DNA of 64,000 bases. It comes from Candidatus Fredericiella danica (lineage in GTDB: Bacteria > Chloroflexota > Anaerolineae > Caldilineales > Caldilineaceae). The notes beneath the pieces were generated by a model. The model ran no database searches, was not told the origin of the DNA, and saw only the letters and a program-made list of their open reading frames with translations. The translations under genes and the position numbers were made by a program. Of this stretch, positions 1 through 10,292 are shown piece by piece (position 1 is the stretch's first letter; each line of letters starts with the position of its first letter). The stretch is taken from contig JADJPH010000029.1 in NCBI GenBank assembly GCA_016713335.1, forward strand, positions 1-64,000. The letters run 5' to 3'.

Positions 1-2
1 GC

Positions 3-189
3 GAATACCGCACCCGCCTGATCCCAGACGTCGTCACCGGCAAACTCGACGTGCGCGCGGCCGCGGCCAGCCAACCTGCCGCAGGAGCCAGCAGCCGATG
101 AACCGTTCGAAGAATACGATGCGCTTGACGAGGTAGACGAAGCCATCGAAAATGAAGGGGAAGCCGCTGCCGAGGAAGCAGACGCATGA
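3..189 (+). CDS. hsdS: Type I restriction specificity subunit HsdS, C-terminal end (partial, frameshifted)
   Basis: The window opens inside this gene. The first visible residues (EYRTRLIPDVVTGKLDV) match the conserved end of HsdS, which usually reads YRTRLIADVVTGKLDVREAA; HsdS gives a type I methylase/nuclease its DNA target. After about position 60 the reading frame must change by one base, after which an acidic tail (EEYDALDEVDEA..EEADA) typical of HsdS runs to a TGA at 187-189. That stop overlaps the fic start as ATGA, so the genes are translationally coupled. Only the last ~60 residues are present; hsdM presumably lies to the left. Identification rests on the tail motif plus the fic-hsdR neighbours. 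Confidence 0.75.
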
Positions 190-1233
190 ACCCGCACTTC
201 ACCATTACGAACCGCATCACGCAAGGTCTCGCCAGCATCGAACGCGCCCGCGGCTTTCTCGAAGCCGCCCAACTCTCCGCCGCCTGGGTCCAACAGATGA
301 GCGAACAGGCGCTCCAACGCGAAGCACACCACACCACCCACATCGAAGGCACACAGCTGACGCTCGAACAGGCGACCCTACTGCTTACCGGCCATGCCGT
401 GCCCGACGCCGATATCGACGACGTCCGCGAGTTACTCAACTATCGCACGGCTTTTGACCTCGTCTCCACCTACCTGACTTCTGGCGCACCGATTACAGAA
501 GGGCTTCTGCGCGCAATTCACCAGGACAATTGGTCTCCGGCGTGCGAGGATCCGCCCCGCCCCGGCGAATACCGTCGCGTTCAGAATTAGCGTCGCCAAC
601 TCGGTCACCGGCGCTATTCTCTACACCCCGCCGCCACCCAGCGACGTGCCACCGCTGATGCATGACCTTGTCGCATGGCTGAATGACCCAGGCGAGATTC
701 ACCCGATCCTGGTCAGCGGCATCGCCCAATTTCAACTGGTGCATATCCATCCCTTTCTCGATGGCAACGGTCGCACCTCGCGCCTGCTCTCGACCCTTTG
801 CCTTTATCGCGCCGGCGATGACTTCAAACGCCTCTTCACGATCAGTGAATACTACGATCGCGATCGGCCCGCCTTCTACGCCGCACTCCAGGCTGTGCGC
901 GAACGAGATCTTGATCTCACAGGGTGGCTGGAGTACTTCGTGACCGGGCTGGCGACCCAACTGGCCGAACTCAAAGCGAAGAGCACGCAGTCGATCCAAC
1001 TTGATGCCATCGTTCTGGAGTATTCTCTGAACCCACGCCAGCAAGCGGCGTTGCATTACCTGGCTACCCAGGGATCCATGACTATCCAGGATTTTGAACG
1101 ACTCTGCCCGCCAGTCGCCCGCCGCAGTTTGCAGCGCGATCTACGGGAGCTGATTTCGAAACAGTTGATTGCCGAAAGCGGCAGCATCGCAACTGATCCC
1201 AATCGAAGCTACGTGCTTGCCTTTGAACTGTGA
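186..1233 (+). CDS. fic: Fic/DOC family protein of a type I R-M operon (one frameshift)
   Basis: Fic proteins usually transfer AMP from ATP to a hydroxyl side chain of a target protein. The catalytic loop HPFLDGNGRTSR (about 751-786) is complete, including the His, the Asp-Gly-Asn and the second Arg. The upstream segment has the RPGEYRRVQN stretch common to this family, and a winged-helix-like tail follows the Fic core. Frame 186 stops at 588-590 directly after RVQN; the protein continues one base over as VANSVTGAILYTPPPP, so one indel splits the gene. Start ATG 186 overlaps the hsdS stop. Fic genes between hsdS and hsdR are a known arrangement, and an accessory role in regulating or protecting the R-M system is often suggested but not shown here. 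Confidence 0.85.
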
Positions 1234-1285
1234 CACCGAGCTGTGACAAGCTATGACACCGAACTGTGACAAGCTGTGACATTCC
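1228..1285 (+). repeat. Five TGTGACA-type iterons between fic and hsdR
   Basis: TGTGACA or TATGACA occurs at 1229, 1242, 1252, 1265 and 1275. The spacings alternate 13/10/13/10, giving a 23-bp unit present twice plus a partial third copy. The block begins in the fic stop codon and ends just before the probable GTG start of hsdR at 1293. The regular spacing of about one helical turn suggests a repeated protein-binding site, for example an operator for hsdR, but simple slippage duplication is also possible. Confidence 0.6.
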
Positions 1286-1292
1286 AAACCTT

Positions 1293-4200
1293 GTGAGTGC
1301 ACCAGGGAAGACCGACACCACCGAAGCAGGTCTTGAGAGTCTGATCGTCGCCGCGCTGACCGGTGAACCGGTTCGCACCGCCCCGCCATTGCCACCGGCG
1401 AACCCATCGTGCTCTACGGCGGGTCGGGCTGGCTGCTGGGCGATTGGCACGACTACGATCGCGCCTACTGCGTCGATCTCGTCCAACTGCGTGCGTTTCT
1501 GACCACCACCCAACCCAAGCTCGCCGCGGCGCTTGCGCTCGACGATGACAACCCTACCCGCCGCACCTTTCTGGCGCGGCTGCAAGGCGAAATCACCCGG
1601 CGGGGAACTATCGCCGTGCTGCGCAACGGGATCAAACACGGGCAGCACCAGATCGAGCTTTTCTACGGTGCGCCATCCCCCAACAACGCCCTCGCCGTGC
1701 ACCGCTACGGGCAGAACCGCTTCTCCGTCACGCGCCAGCTCCGCTACAGCCGCGACGAAACGCAATTGGCGCTTGACCTGGCGCTCTTCATCAATGGGCT
1801 GCCCGTGGCCACCTTCGAACTAAAAAATAGTCTCACGAAACAGACCGTTTGCCGACGCCATCCAGCAATACAAACTGGACCGTAGCCCCGCGAAAAAGCT
1901 CTTCGAGTTCGGCCGCTGCGTCGTTCACTTCGCCGTCGACGACCAGGAGGTGCGCTTCTGCACCCATCTCAGGGGCAAAGGTTCCTGGTTCCTGCCCTTC
2001 AATCTGGGGTGGAACGACGGGGCCGGCAATCCGCCCAATCCACACGGCATCAAGACCGACTATCTGTGGAAGCGCGCCCTCACCCCATCCGGACTCACCA
2101 ACATTTTAGAAAATTATGCGCAAATCGTTGAAACCAAAGCGGAAAAGACCAGCAAGAAGCAGGCCACACAAATCTGGCCGCGCTATCATCAGTGGGACGT
2201 GGTCCGCAGTCTCCTTGCCGACGCCAGTCGCCACGGCGCCGGTCGGCGCTATCTGATCCAGCACTCAGCCGGCAGCGGCAAGTCCAATTCGATTGCGTGG
2301 CTGGCGCACCAATTGATCACGCTTGCACCCGAGTCGCCGGCGCTAGAAGCAGACGCAAAGGTCTTCGACTCGATCCTTGTGGTCACCGATCGACGCATTC
2401 TCGACCAGCAGATCCGTGACACGATCCGGAACTTCGCCCAGGTCGGTGCAACCGTGGGCCACGCCGAACAATCCAGTGACCTGCGCAAGTACATCGCAGA
2501 AGGCAAAGAAGATCATCATCACGACCGTGCAGAAGTTCCCCTTCATTCTGGACGCCATCGGCAACGAACACCGCGGTCGCCGCTTTGCAATCATCATTGA
2601 TGAGGCGCATTCGAGTCAGGGAGGCCGCACCTCCGCAGCGCTAAACGCTGCACTCTCAACCGCCGGGGCCGGTGAGGACGATGAAACCATCGAGGATGCG
2701 GTCAACCGTGCCATGGCAGCGCGCAAACTGCTGCCAAACGCCAGCTACTTTGCCTTCACCGCGACGCCCAAAAATAAGACGTTGGAGATCTTCGGCGAAC
2801 CGGAGCCGCAACCGGATGGCGCCGTACGGCATCGCCCTTTCCACAGCTACACGATGAAACAGGCGATCCAGGAGGGCTTCATTTTAGATGTGCTGGAGCA
2901 CTACACGCCGGTGACCAGTTACTATCGGTTGGTGAAGACCATTGCAGGCGATCCTGAGTTCGACACACGCCGGGCGCGGAAGAAATTACGGCGCTACGTC
3001 GAGAGTCACGAGCATGCCATCGGCCTCAAGGCCGAGATCATGGTGGATCACTTCCATGACCACGTGATTGCACTGAACAAGATCGGCGGGCAGGCACGCG
3101 ATGGTAGTGACCAGCGGCATCGAACGCGATCCAGTACTTTCACGCCTTTCGCGATTATCTCCTGCAAAGCAAAAGCCCATATCAGGCGATCGTCGCGTTT
3201 TCCGGCGAGCATGAGTACGGCGGGATGAAGGTTACGGAAGCATCACTCAACGGCTTTCCGTCCAACCTGATCGCGGAAAAGATCCAGGCAGATCCCTACC
3301 GTTTTCTCATCTGCGCCGACAAGTTCCAGACCGGCTACGATGAACCCTGCTCCATACAATGTATGTGGACAAAATCCTCCCACTGGGATCAAGGCCGTGC
3401 AGACTCTCACGCCTCAGTCGCGCCCACCCCCAGAAGCACGACGTGTTCGTCCTCGATTTCATGAATGACACCGACACGATCAAGGCCGCGTTCGCCGATT
3501 ACTATCGCACGACCATCCTGGCAGAGGAAACGGACCCCAACAAACTCCACGACTTGAAGGCGGCGCTTGACGGCTACCAGGTGTACAGCGACCCACAGGT
3601 CGATGAGTTTGTCACCCTCTATCTGGCGGCGTCGATCGGGATCGACTCGACCCGATCCTGGATGTCTGCGTGGCGGTTTACAAGGAGAGTCTCGACGAAG
3701 ACGAACAGGTGGACTTCAAGGGCAAAGCCAAAGCCTTCGTGCGCACCTATAGCTTCCTGGCGGCGATCCAACCCTATACCAATGCTGGAGTGGGAGAAGC
3801 TCTCGATCTTGCTGAACTTCCTGATCCCCAAGTTGCCGGCCCCCTGTCGAGAAAAGACCTATCCAAGGGCATCCTGGAAACGATCGACATGGAAAGCTAT
3901 CGCGCCGAAAAGCAGGCTGCGCTGCAGATCGTGCTGCCCGACGCCGATGCGGAAATTGCACCGGTGCCAACTGGAAGGCGGTGGTTACCAGGTTGAACCG
4001 GAGTTGGATCGGCTCTCCAACATCGTCAAGACCTTCAACGATCAATTTGGGGCGATCACCTGGTCGGACAGGATCGCGTACACCGGCTGATCACGCAGGA
4101 CATTCCATCGCGCGTGGCAGCCGACAGCGCCTATCAAAATGCGCGAAAGCACAATGACAAGCAAAATGCCCGCATCGAACACGATCGGGCGCTCGAGCGT

Positions 4201-4350
4201 GTCATGACGGGCGTGCTGAAAGATGACACCGAATTGTTCAAGCAGTTCATGGACAACGCGTCATTCAAGCGGTGGCTGACCGACATGGTCTTCAATATGA
4301 CCTACGGCCCCGCATCCCCACCACCATCCCCAACGCAGCCACCCCCATGA
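1293..4350 (+). CDS. hsdR: Type I restriction endonuclease subunit HsdR (about nine frameshifts)
   Basis: HsdR is the ATP-driven translocase and nuclease of type I systems. Read across frames, the order is complete: TEAGLESLIVAAL start, an N-terminal nuclease core ending in FELKN (the ExK of PD-(D/E)XK, about 1818), Walker A SAGSGKSNSIAW (about 2266), a DEAD-like IIIDEAHSSQGGRTS (about 2592), SYFAFTATPKNKTLE (about 2740), then the helicase and C-terminal helical parts to 4350. Frame changes fall near 1385, 1845, 2505, 3110, 3350, 3400, 3660, 3770, 3975 and 4060. That density is higher than elsewhere in the window, so true decay cannot be excluded, although no stretch is deleted. The GTG at 1293 is the likely start. 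The 3' end overlaps the convergent lgt-like gene. Confidence 0.8.
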
Positions 4351-5062
4351 TCCCCACCATCCCCAGATGGATCACACTCAGCGCTCCCCAGACCGCCACG
4401 CTGTCCGCACGAAAGAACTCGACCAGAAACCGCTCACCCGCAACGAGCATGACCGCCAGAAGGAATACAAATCCGACAAATGGGTAGTTCCTCCCCTTCC
4501 GCCAGCGCCCACGCTGCCAATCATAAAGGAATAGCCCCACAAAAGTCGCGAGCTGCAGCACCCCGCTCATTATCTGCGTTGGATAACGCACCGCCCACAC
4601 ACCAGCCTCATCCGGCATGTACATTCCCCAGAACGCGTCGGTCGGCTTGCCACCACAACACCCCGCCGCAAAGCAGCCAATCCGCGCGATCGCATAGCCC
4701 AGCGCAAAGACGCAGCAGGCACGATCCGCCGCCAGCAGAAATGGGAAATGTCGCAGCCGCGCATAGAGCAGACCGGCAAGCAGTAGTCCGGCGCCCACAA
4801 AGTAGATGCGCATCGGCTCAGGATGCGCATCCGGCGCCGCAGGCTGCACGAAACCGGATACCGCGCTCCATACCGGACCCACCACAAGACCCGCCACCGC
4901 GCCGGCAAGACACCATAAAATAAACGACTCTAGCTCACGGCGCGGGATCGGTAGCGGCAGCAGCCGCACATAGGCGACTGCTGCCGCGATCACAAATGCC
5001 AATGCATAGACAACGGGATAGACGCCTACCTGCCAGGCGCCGACCACAACAGTTGGAAACAT
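4292..5062 (-). CDS. Prolipoprotein diacylglyceryl transferase-like membrane protein
   Basis: The 256-residue protein is highly hydrophobic, with about seven predicted membrane segments. It contains ARIGCFAAGCCGGKPT (about 4650-4700), very close to the Lgt signature GRIGCFxAGCCYGxPT, and a later GERFLVEFFR, matching the Lgt region that ends in EFxR. Lgt moves a diacylglyceryl group from phosphatidylglycerol onto the lipobox cysteine of prolipoproteins at the membrane. The N-terminal half is less typical and the length is slightly short, so this may be one of the divergent Lgt-like paralogs found in Chloroflexota rather than the housekeeping enzyme. The gene is convergent with hsdR, overlapping it by about 59 bp. 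Confidence 0.75.
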   Translation of the reverse strand: MFPTVVVGAWQVGVYPVVYALAFVIAAAVAYVRLLPLPIPRRELESFILWCLAGAVAGLVVGPVWSAVSGFVQPAAPDAHPEPMRIYFVGAGLLLAGLLYARLRHFPFLLAADRACCVFALGYAIARIGCFAAGCCGGKPTDAFWGMYMPDEAGVWAVRYPTQIMSGVLQLATFVGLFLYDWQRGRWRKGRNYPFVGFVFLLAVMLVAGERFLVEFFRADSVAVWGALSVIHLGMVGIMGVAALGMVVGMRGRRSY

Positions 5063-5074
5063 GGCCTGGCAAAC

Positions 5075-7066
5075 CTATTTGCGCATGGCCGGCAGGTACA
5101 GCGAAGCGCCGCCGCCGCCGGTGAGCGCGGTCTCAAGCGCATCACCGATTGCGACCACCCCTTCGCGTGTCGACACCTGATAGCCGAAGTTGCGGATCAG
5201 CCCACCGGCCGGCGCATCGGCGTCCACCTGCACCACCAGCGTCACCACACGCATCAGTCCCGCGCCCAGGTTGGCCAGCTTCCAGCGCACGGCCCCGCTT
5301 ACATTTTGACATTCATCGGCGCCGCCGCACGCGTGGAATGTTGTGCTGACCGGAACGGCATCCTGGATGACAAGGTCGTGAATCGGCGTTGATCCCGTAT
5401 TCATCACCCAGAGTGAATAAGTCAGCAGCGCACCGGGCGCGACTGGGCTTGGCGTCGCCGTCTTTGTGATCGCCACGGCCGGCTCAGCCAGGGCAGGAAG
5501 GGCGTGTCACCGATCCAAAGCACCGTCGTGCCACGACTTGTGGCCGGTGACAATGCCGGGTTTGAAAGCGCCAAACTAACGCTGTATTGACCACTGGCGT
5601 TAGCAGGTGCGTTTGCCAATAGCCAAATGTGGTTGCCAGGCTCACCGTACCCACCAACGACCGCATCAAGCTGGTCGCCAATCGTTTTGGTCAGGTCAGG
5701 TTCGTCCAAGGCGGATGCTTTGCTCGGGTGCTTTGTCCAGACTGCACCGGTCAGATTCGAGTTGAGGCTGAGCGTAAACGGTTGGGTCGCACTCGTGTTG
5801 TTGACAACGAAGTAATGCACAGTAATTGGATACGTCGCCGTGATGTTGACCATCGCCGTGGTTGCATCTAGCAGCCACTCATTGCCATCTGCCAATAGGG
5901 TTTCACTGGGACCAAGGCAGGTGAACCCCTCTGGAGTGGTGGTCAACCCGTGCGCTGGGTCTGCCAATCTGCGCCGCCTGACCAACGCCAACACCGCGAT
6001 AACACAGATACGTGGGCAACTCGCAGCCAAAGCATGCGTCGGGCTGCTCGCTCAGGTCAAGCATCATCTCGAGGAAAAATGACCATCGGCCCGCCGGCAT
6101 GTCGTAATCTTCAGGACAGTCCAACGCTGCGTTCGGATCGATCCCAAGCGCCAACCACGTCTGCCCGGTCTGCGTGGGCAGCATTGCCTGGGCCCATTGC
6201 ATCGCTGCCGGTTGCACAATGAGCGGTGTCTTGAACTGACCCGCTGCACCGATGAATGACAGCGTGGGGGTGCTGACCATGCCGGAAATCAGCGGAAGGA
6301 TTGGCCAGAGATCAGTGTCGCTTGGGGCAGGCGTGGGCACGCGGATTGCCACAAAGATATTGGCCGACTGCCCGACGGTCACATACTGCTGGCAAACAGC
6401 GGTGCTCATCGCAACATTCGGCGGATCGATAAACCGATTGACACGCCATGCCGGCGTCATCAAGGGCGCCGCACCCGGCGCCACCATGGGTCGTTCGCCG
6501 GCCTCCACCTGGACGTCTGGCGGCGCATCGGTATAGAGATGATTTGCAGTAGTAACATAGCGTGATCCATCGGGCAAATTCATCTGCGACGACTCAAGGA
6601 ATGTCACACCTTCGAAAGAAGCCTCCTGGGGAGGCGCATCATAGGCAACGTGAATCCCTCTAGCGGCTGTCGCAGCGTCGATGTTGTTGAAATTGAAGGG
6701 CGGACCACCGGTGGCCGGTTGAACGTCGAGAAATCGAACATTTGTGGCGCCATTGGGTGGAGTCCACGAAAACTGCTCAACCCTACCGCTATGTTGCATG
6801 GTCACGTCAATCCGATCGCCGGGTCTGTATCTGGTGCTTGCATCGACTTTCAGAAATTCGCCAACGGCAGCTACTTGAATCGTTGCTGGTTGTGACGAGG
6901 ACGATCCCGTGGTCGTCCCGTATCGGATCGGAGTGATACCGCCACAACCAAGTGATGACAGTAGAGTGGAGAGCCCACCCGCCACCAACACAAGGATGAC
7001 GAAAAACTGGAGCGTCGGCCAACGAGTGGAATGAACTGCTTCGACCGTGGGATTGTCGTTCGACAT
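5075..7066 (-). CDS. Secreted or anchored surface protein with a DUF11-like C-terminal domain (two frameshifts)
   Basis: Three consecutive minus-strand segments (7066-5903, 6030-5422, 5476-5075) join into one protein of about 660 residues. The start at 7066 (MSNDNPTV) is chosen because AAGGAGG lies five bases upstream. A hydrophobic segment follows (LQFFVILVLVAGGLSTLL..LGC), which could be a signal anchor or a weak lipobox. The middle is beta-rich without a recognised domain. The C-terminal ~110 residues (ITKTATPSPVAPGALLTYSL, NTGSTPIHDLVIQDAVP) match the DUF11/conserved repeat domain of cell-surface proteins. The protein ends SLYLPAMRK, one of several YLP-type ends in this window. Function unknown; likely an extracellular structural protein. 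Confidence 0.7.
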
Positions 7067-7120
7067 AGAAGCCTCCTTGCCTGGTGGTGACTGAGACTCT
7101 CTGTTCGCACACATATCATG

Positions 7121-7166
7121 GTTTAAGCCATGCACGGTTGACGGCATGGCTTCTTAAAGCATTATA
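7121..7166 (-). promoter_or_regulatory. Candidate promoter and leader hairpin of the surface-protein gene
   Basis: On the minus strand a perfect TATAAT lies at 7166-7161, upstream of the ATG at 7066, although no good -35 box is evident. The predicted leader then carries a 9-bp perfect stem (AAGCCATGC at 7125-7133 with GCATGGCTT at 7144-7152, 10-nt loop). This could be a leader structure or a protein-binding palindrome. Low-confidence call from pattern only. Confidence 0.35.
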
Positions 7167-7229
7167 GGGGTTTCAAACGCGTCCTTCATCAGTCAAATTA
7201 ATGAAGTAACAAAATCTCGGCTGCGGCTG

Positions 7230-8327
7230 TCACCCCTGCAACCATGGATTGCCAAAGAGCGGCACCGCAACGTCGGGCGCCGTCGGCTCCCATGCCCGGA
7301 TGAATGCCACCATTGCCTGGATCTGCTCTTCGCTTAGCAGATCACCCCACCCCGCCATCCGCGTGCCGGATACACCCATCGTGATGATTTGCTGCAGGGC
7401 CGCATCGTTGGTGTTGGTCAATACGCTCTGGACGTTGAGCGCCGGCGCCCGCGGGGTGCCCTGACCATCCGGCCCGTGGCAGAAGGTGCACGACGCAGCG
7501 TAGGTCGTGGCGCCCAGCGCCAGTAGCTCCGGGGTCACAGTAAACGGCGTACTCTGCGCAATGGCACTGTTCTCCGGCAGCGTGTCCCACGTTTTGATAA
7601 GCGATGCCAGACTTGCGATCTCATCCGGCGTGAGTTGGTTCTCCCAACCCGCCATCAACGTGCCGGCAACGCCGGTGGCGATGGTGGCTTCGATAGCAAC
7701 CTGTTCCTGCGCACGCACCGCCTCGGTATTCAGCGCCGGGGCAATGCCTGTACCTTCTGCATCCGCGCCGTGGCAGGCAACGCAATTCTCGGCGTACAGG
7801 GTCAGGGAGGTGACGTATTGCTCACCGCCGGGAAGTGCGATGAGTTGCTGCAACTGTTCTGGATCCGGTGCGGCGCTCGCCATGGCCGGCGGCTCCAGCC
7901 CGAGATCGGCGACGCGTTGCGCCGTCATCTGCCACTCTCCGGACTGGATCAGCGTCACCAGCTCACCAACCTGGTAATCATTCAATGGACCGGCTGCCGT
8001 CTGACTCCAGGCGGGCATCGCCGTCCCCGCTCGCCCCAAAGCAATGGCAGCAGTCAACATGGTCGCATCGCTGCTCTGCAAGCCCTCTGCCGCGAGCGCG
8101 GGCATGGCGCCGACACCTTCACCACCGGCGCCGTGACACGCAATGCAATTCTCAGCGTAGAGCGTCATCGCATCGTCCAACACATATGCCAGTTGATCTG
8201 CCTGCGCAGACGCAATGCGCGCCGGTTCAAGCAGTGCGTACACCATGAGTGAAAAGGCTATGGCTGCCGTGGCCGTGACGCCAATGAGCAGTTCAATACA
8301 ATGGGTAGAAAGATGGAGCCGTTTCAT
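7230..8327 (-). CDS. Triheme cytochrome c of a quinol:cytochrome c reductase operon
   Basis: The 365-residue protein has an N-terminal membrane anchor (ELLIGVTATAAIAFSLMVYALL) followed by three similar class-I cytochrome c domains, each with CxxCH and a distal methionine region: CIACH, CVACH and CTFCH. Each domain repeats the pattern YAENC.ACHG..EG.G..PAL. It would carry electrons out of the Rieske/cytochrome b complex to a soluble carrier or oxidase at the outer face of the membrane. The start ATG overlaps the Rieske stop as ATGA, showing coupling. It takes the place of cytochrome c1 or f; single proteins with three tandem mono-heme domains are less usual in this role. Confidence 0.88.
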   Translation of the reverse strand: MKRLHLSTHCIELLIGVTATAAIAFSLMVYALLEPARIASAQADQLAYVLDDAMTLYAENCIACHGAGGEGVGAMPALAAEGLQSSDATMLTAAIALGRAGTAMPAWSQTAAGPLNDYQVGELVTLIQSGEWQMTAQRVADLGLEPPAMASAAPDPEQLQQLIALPGGEQYVTSLTLYAENCVACHGADAEGTGIAPALNTEAVRAQEQVAIEATIATGVAGTLMAGWENQLTPDEIASLASLIKTWDTLPENSAIAQSTPFTVTPELLALGATTYAASCTFCHGPDGQGTPRAPALNVQSVLTNTNDAALQQIITMGVSGTRMAGWGDLLSEEQIQAMVAFIRAWEPTAPDVAVPLFGNPWLQG

Positions 8328-8797
8328 GCGTACACCGCCTGACTCAGATCAACCTGCTCGCGTTGTAGGGGCCTGCTTGTGTCGACGCGTACCGCTCCAC
8401 CCTCGATCGTGACAGGAAACAGATCGAGGGGTCGTGGCGCCGGCGGATTGTGCACCTGCCCATCCTGGTCAAACCGAGAATTGTGGCATGGACACACAAA
8501 CGCCGTCTTGTCCGTTTCCCAGGCCACAGTGCACCCCAGATGCGTGCACCGCTGATACAGCGCCAGGAAGCCGCCATCCTCCAACCGTGCAAGATAAAAC
8601 CTGCCATTCGAAATATGCGTCATTGATCCCGGTGGGAAGTCGTCCACTGCCCCCGCCACAACGATACTGCCAAAGGCGCCTTCGGCAAGCCGCGGCTGCA
8701 TATACGCAAACGAGAATCCGCCAAGTTCAGCCGCCGCCAGCACGCCAAATGCGGCCCAGGTTGTCTTCAATAAGTCACGACGTGTCATCGTTTTCAT
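8324..8797 (-). CDS. petC: Rieske [2Fe-2S] iron-sulfur protein
   Basis: This is the 157-residue Rieske subunit of a bc-type complex. Both cluster-binding boxes are intact: CTHLGC and CPCHNSRF, which supply the two Cys and two His ligands. The N-terminus has a twin-arginine motif (TRRDLLK) and one hydrophobic segment (TTWAAFGVLAAAELGGFSFAY), so it is probably exported folded by Tat and stays anchored. The fold passes electrons from quinol oxidation to the cytochrome c subunit encoded immediately downstream. The start at 8797 is supported by AGGAGG seven bases upstream. The spacing to cytochrome b is about 100 bp. Confidence 0.93.
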   Translation of the reverse strand: MKTMTRRDLLKTTWAAFGVLAAAELGGFSFAYMQPRLAEGAFGSIVVAGAVDDFPPGSMTHISNGRFYLARLEDGGFLALYQRCTHLGCTVAWETDKTAFVCPCHNSRFDQDGQVHNPPAPRPLDLFPVTIEGGAVRVDTSRPLQREQVDLSQAVYA

Positions 8798-8898
8798 GAT
8801 TCAGTCCTCCTAATTACCGGTCTTTCTGCCAACATCAATGCTGCGTTGTGAGCCAATGTGCTCCAGCCAACAGGCACATGCGCCCCTGAGTGATCGCA

Positions 8899-10292
8899 CT
8901 ATTGCAGTGGTAACGGCCACGGCCAGGTGAGGGCCATGCCGGCCCCACGGAAGAAGATGCCAATCAGCGTCAGCACAGCCAACGCAGCCAGCAAGAATAC
9001 AAACATCGCAAGCACGCGCTCCTCCGTGTTGGCCCGCAGAACGCGATGGATCAATTCGTCCAGCAACAGAAGGCCAAGCAAGAGGGCGGCAAGCGGTACA
9101 ACACCGTTGGAAATCAGCGTCGACCAGCCCGGCAGCCACGCCGCCCAGTCGATGAAATACTCGTCAAGGACAACCCAGGCGGGTGTCAGGATCACGGCCA
9201 GGATGGCCGCAAACCAACTCAAGGCACGCCCACGCCGGGACCGAAAGTAGACGCCGATGCTACTCAAAGAGGCGTCGTAGAACGGCAGCAGAACCAGTGC
9301 CCCGATCGCCAGGCCTGGGATAATCACGGCGCCAACGAGAGGGTGAAAGTGCAGCAACAGTTCCTGAATGCCCATGAAGTACCAGGGGGCCTTGGCCGGA
9401 TTCGGGCTGTGGAACGGGTCGGCAATCTCCTCCAGCGGCGCCGGGACCAACATCGACCAGACCAGGAGCATCGCCAATGCGGCCACGGCAAAAACGGCCT
9501 CCCGGCGCACCAGGTGTGGGATCGTCGTCACGCGTTCGGACTTCGGCTCACCCTGCTCGTCCACACCCTTCGGCATGGTCAAGCCGCCATCCTTCCGCAC
9601 ACGCCAGAAGTGAAGCGACATGAGGATCACCATCCCGAGGGGATGAAGCTGATATGCAGCGCATAGAAATTGAGCAGCGTTGCCGCCGAGACTTCGGGTC
9701 CGCCAAGCAGGAGCCGGCTCAGACCCTCACCAATCACCGGCACATAGGAGACGATACTCATCCCCACCGTCACTGCCCAGAAGGCGAGGTGGTCCCAGGG
9801 CAACAGATACCCGGTGAAGTTTGCGCCAACGATGAGTATCAACATCCCCACCCCATAGATCCAGTTGTTGGCCCGCGGCAGGCGATGCCCGCCCGTAAAG
9901 AAGACGCGCAGAAGATGCAACACGCCGGTCACCACGAGCAGGTTCGCCGACCAGTGATGCACATTGCGCAGCAGGGCGCCGAACAACGTGTCATTCTTTA
10001 GCGCAAGGATGCTCAGGTAGGCCTGCTCCGGATCGGGCGTGTAGTTCAGCTCAAGGAAGATCCCCGTGACCACCAACACCATCACCAACAGCGCCGACAA
10101 GCCCCCAAGGCCCCATGTATAGGTGAAGCGCAGCGTACGTACGGGCACCTTGGTCGGGTGAAGGTGTAGAACCAGATTATCGACTACGAGGCGCATACGG
10201 CCACGGTCGTCCTGGGGCAGGCCGTTTGAACCAAATGTATAACTGATGCGCCCCCAGAACGTCTCCGGCGCCTGTGTTTGTGGCTCTGACAT
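8899..10292 (-). CDS. petB: Cytochrome b of a quinol:cytochrome c reductase (one homopolymer frameshift)
   Basis: Two minus-strand segments (10292-9627 and 9633-8899) form one cytochrome b of about 464 residues. The first has the b-heme helices (NVHHWSANLLVVTGVLHLLR; FYALHISFIP) and the second resumes as MVILMSLHFWRVRKDGG, then PWYFMGIQELLLHFHP, corresponding to the Qo-site PEWY region. The break lies inside helix D, not at the natural b6/subunit IV boundary, and one extra C in the run at about 9630 would restore FIPLGMVILMSLHFW. A sequencing indel is therefore more likely than a split gene. It is the first gene of the operon with Rieske and triheme cytochrome c. The N-terminus is hydrophilic for about 50 residues. 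Confidence 0.88.

Noticed and set aside
9627..9633. A natural split of cytochrome b into b6 and subunit IV
   Set aside because: The break is within helix D and is repaired by one C, whereas the natural split lies after helix D.
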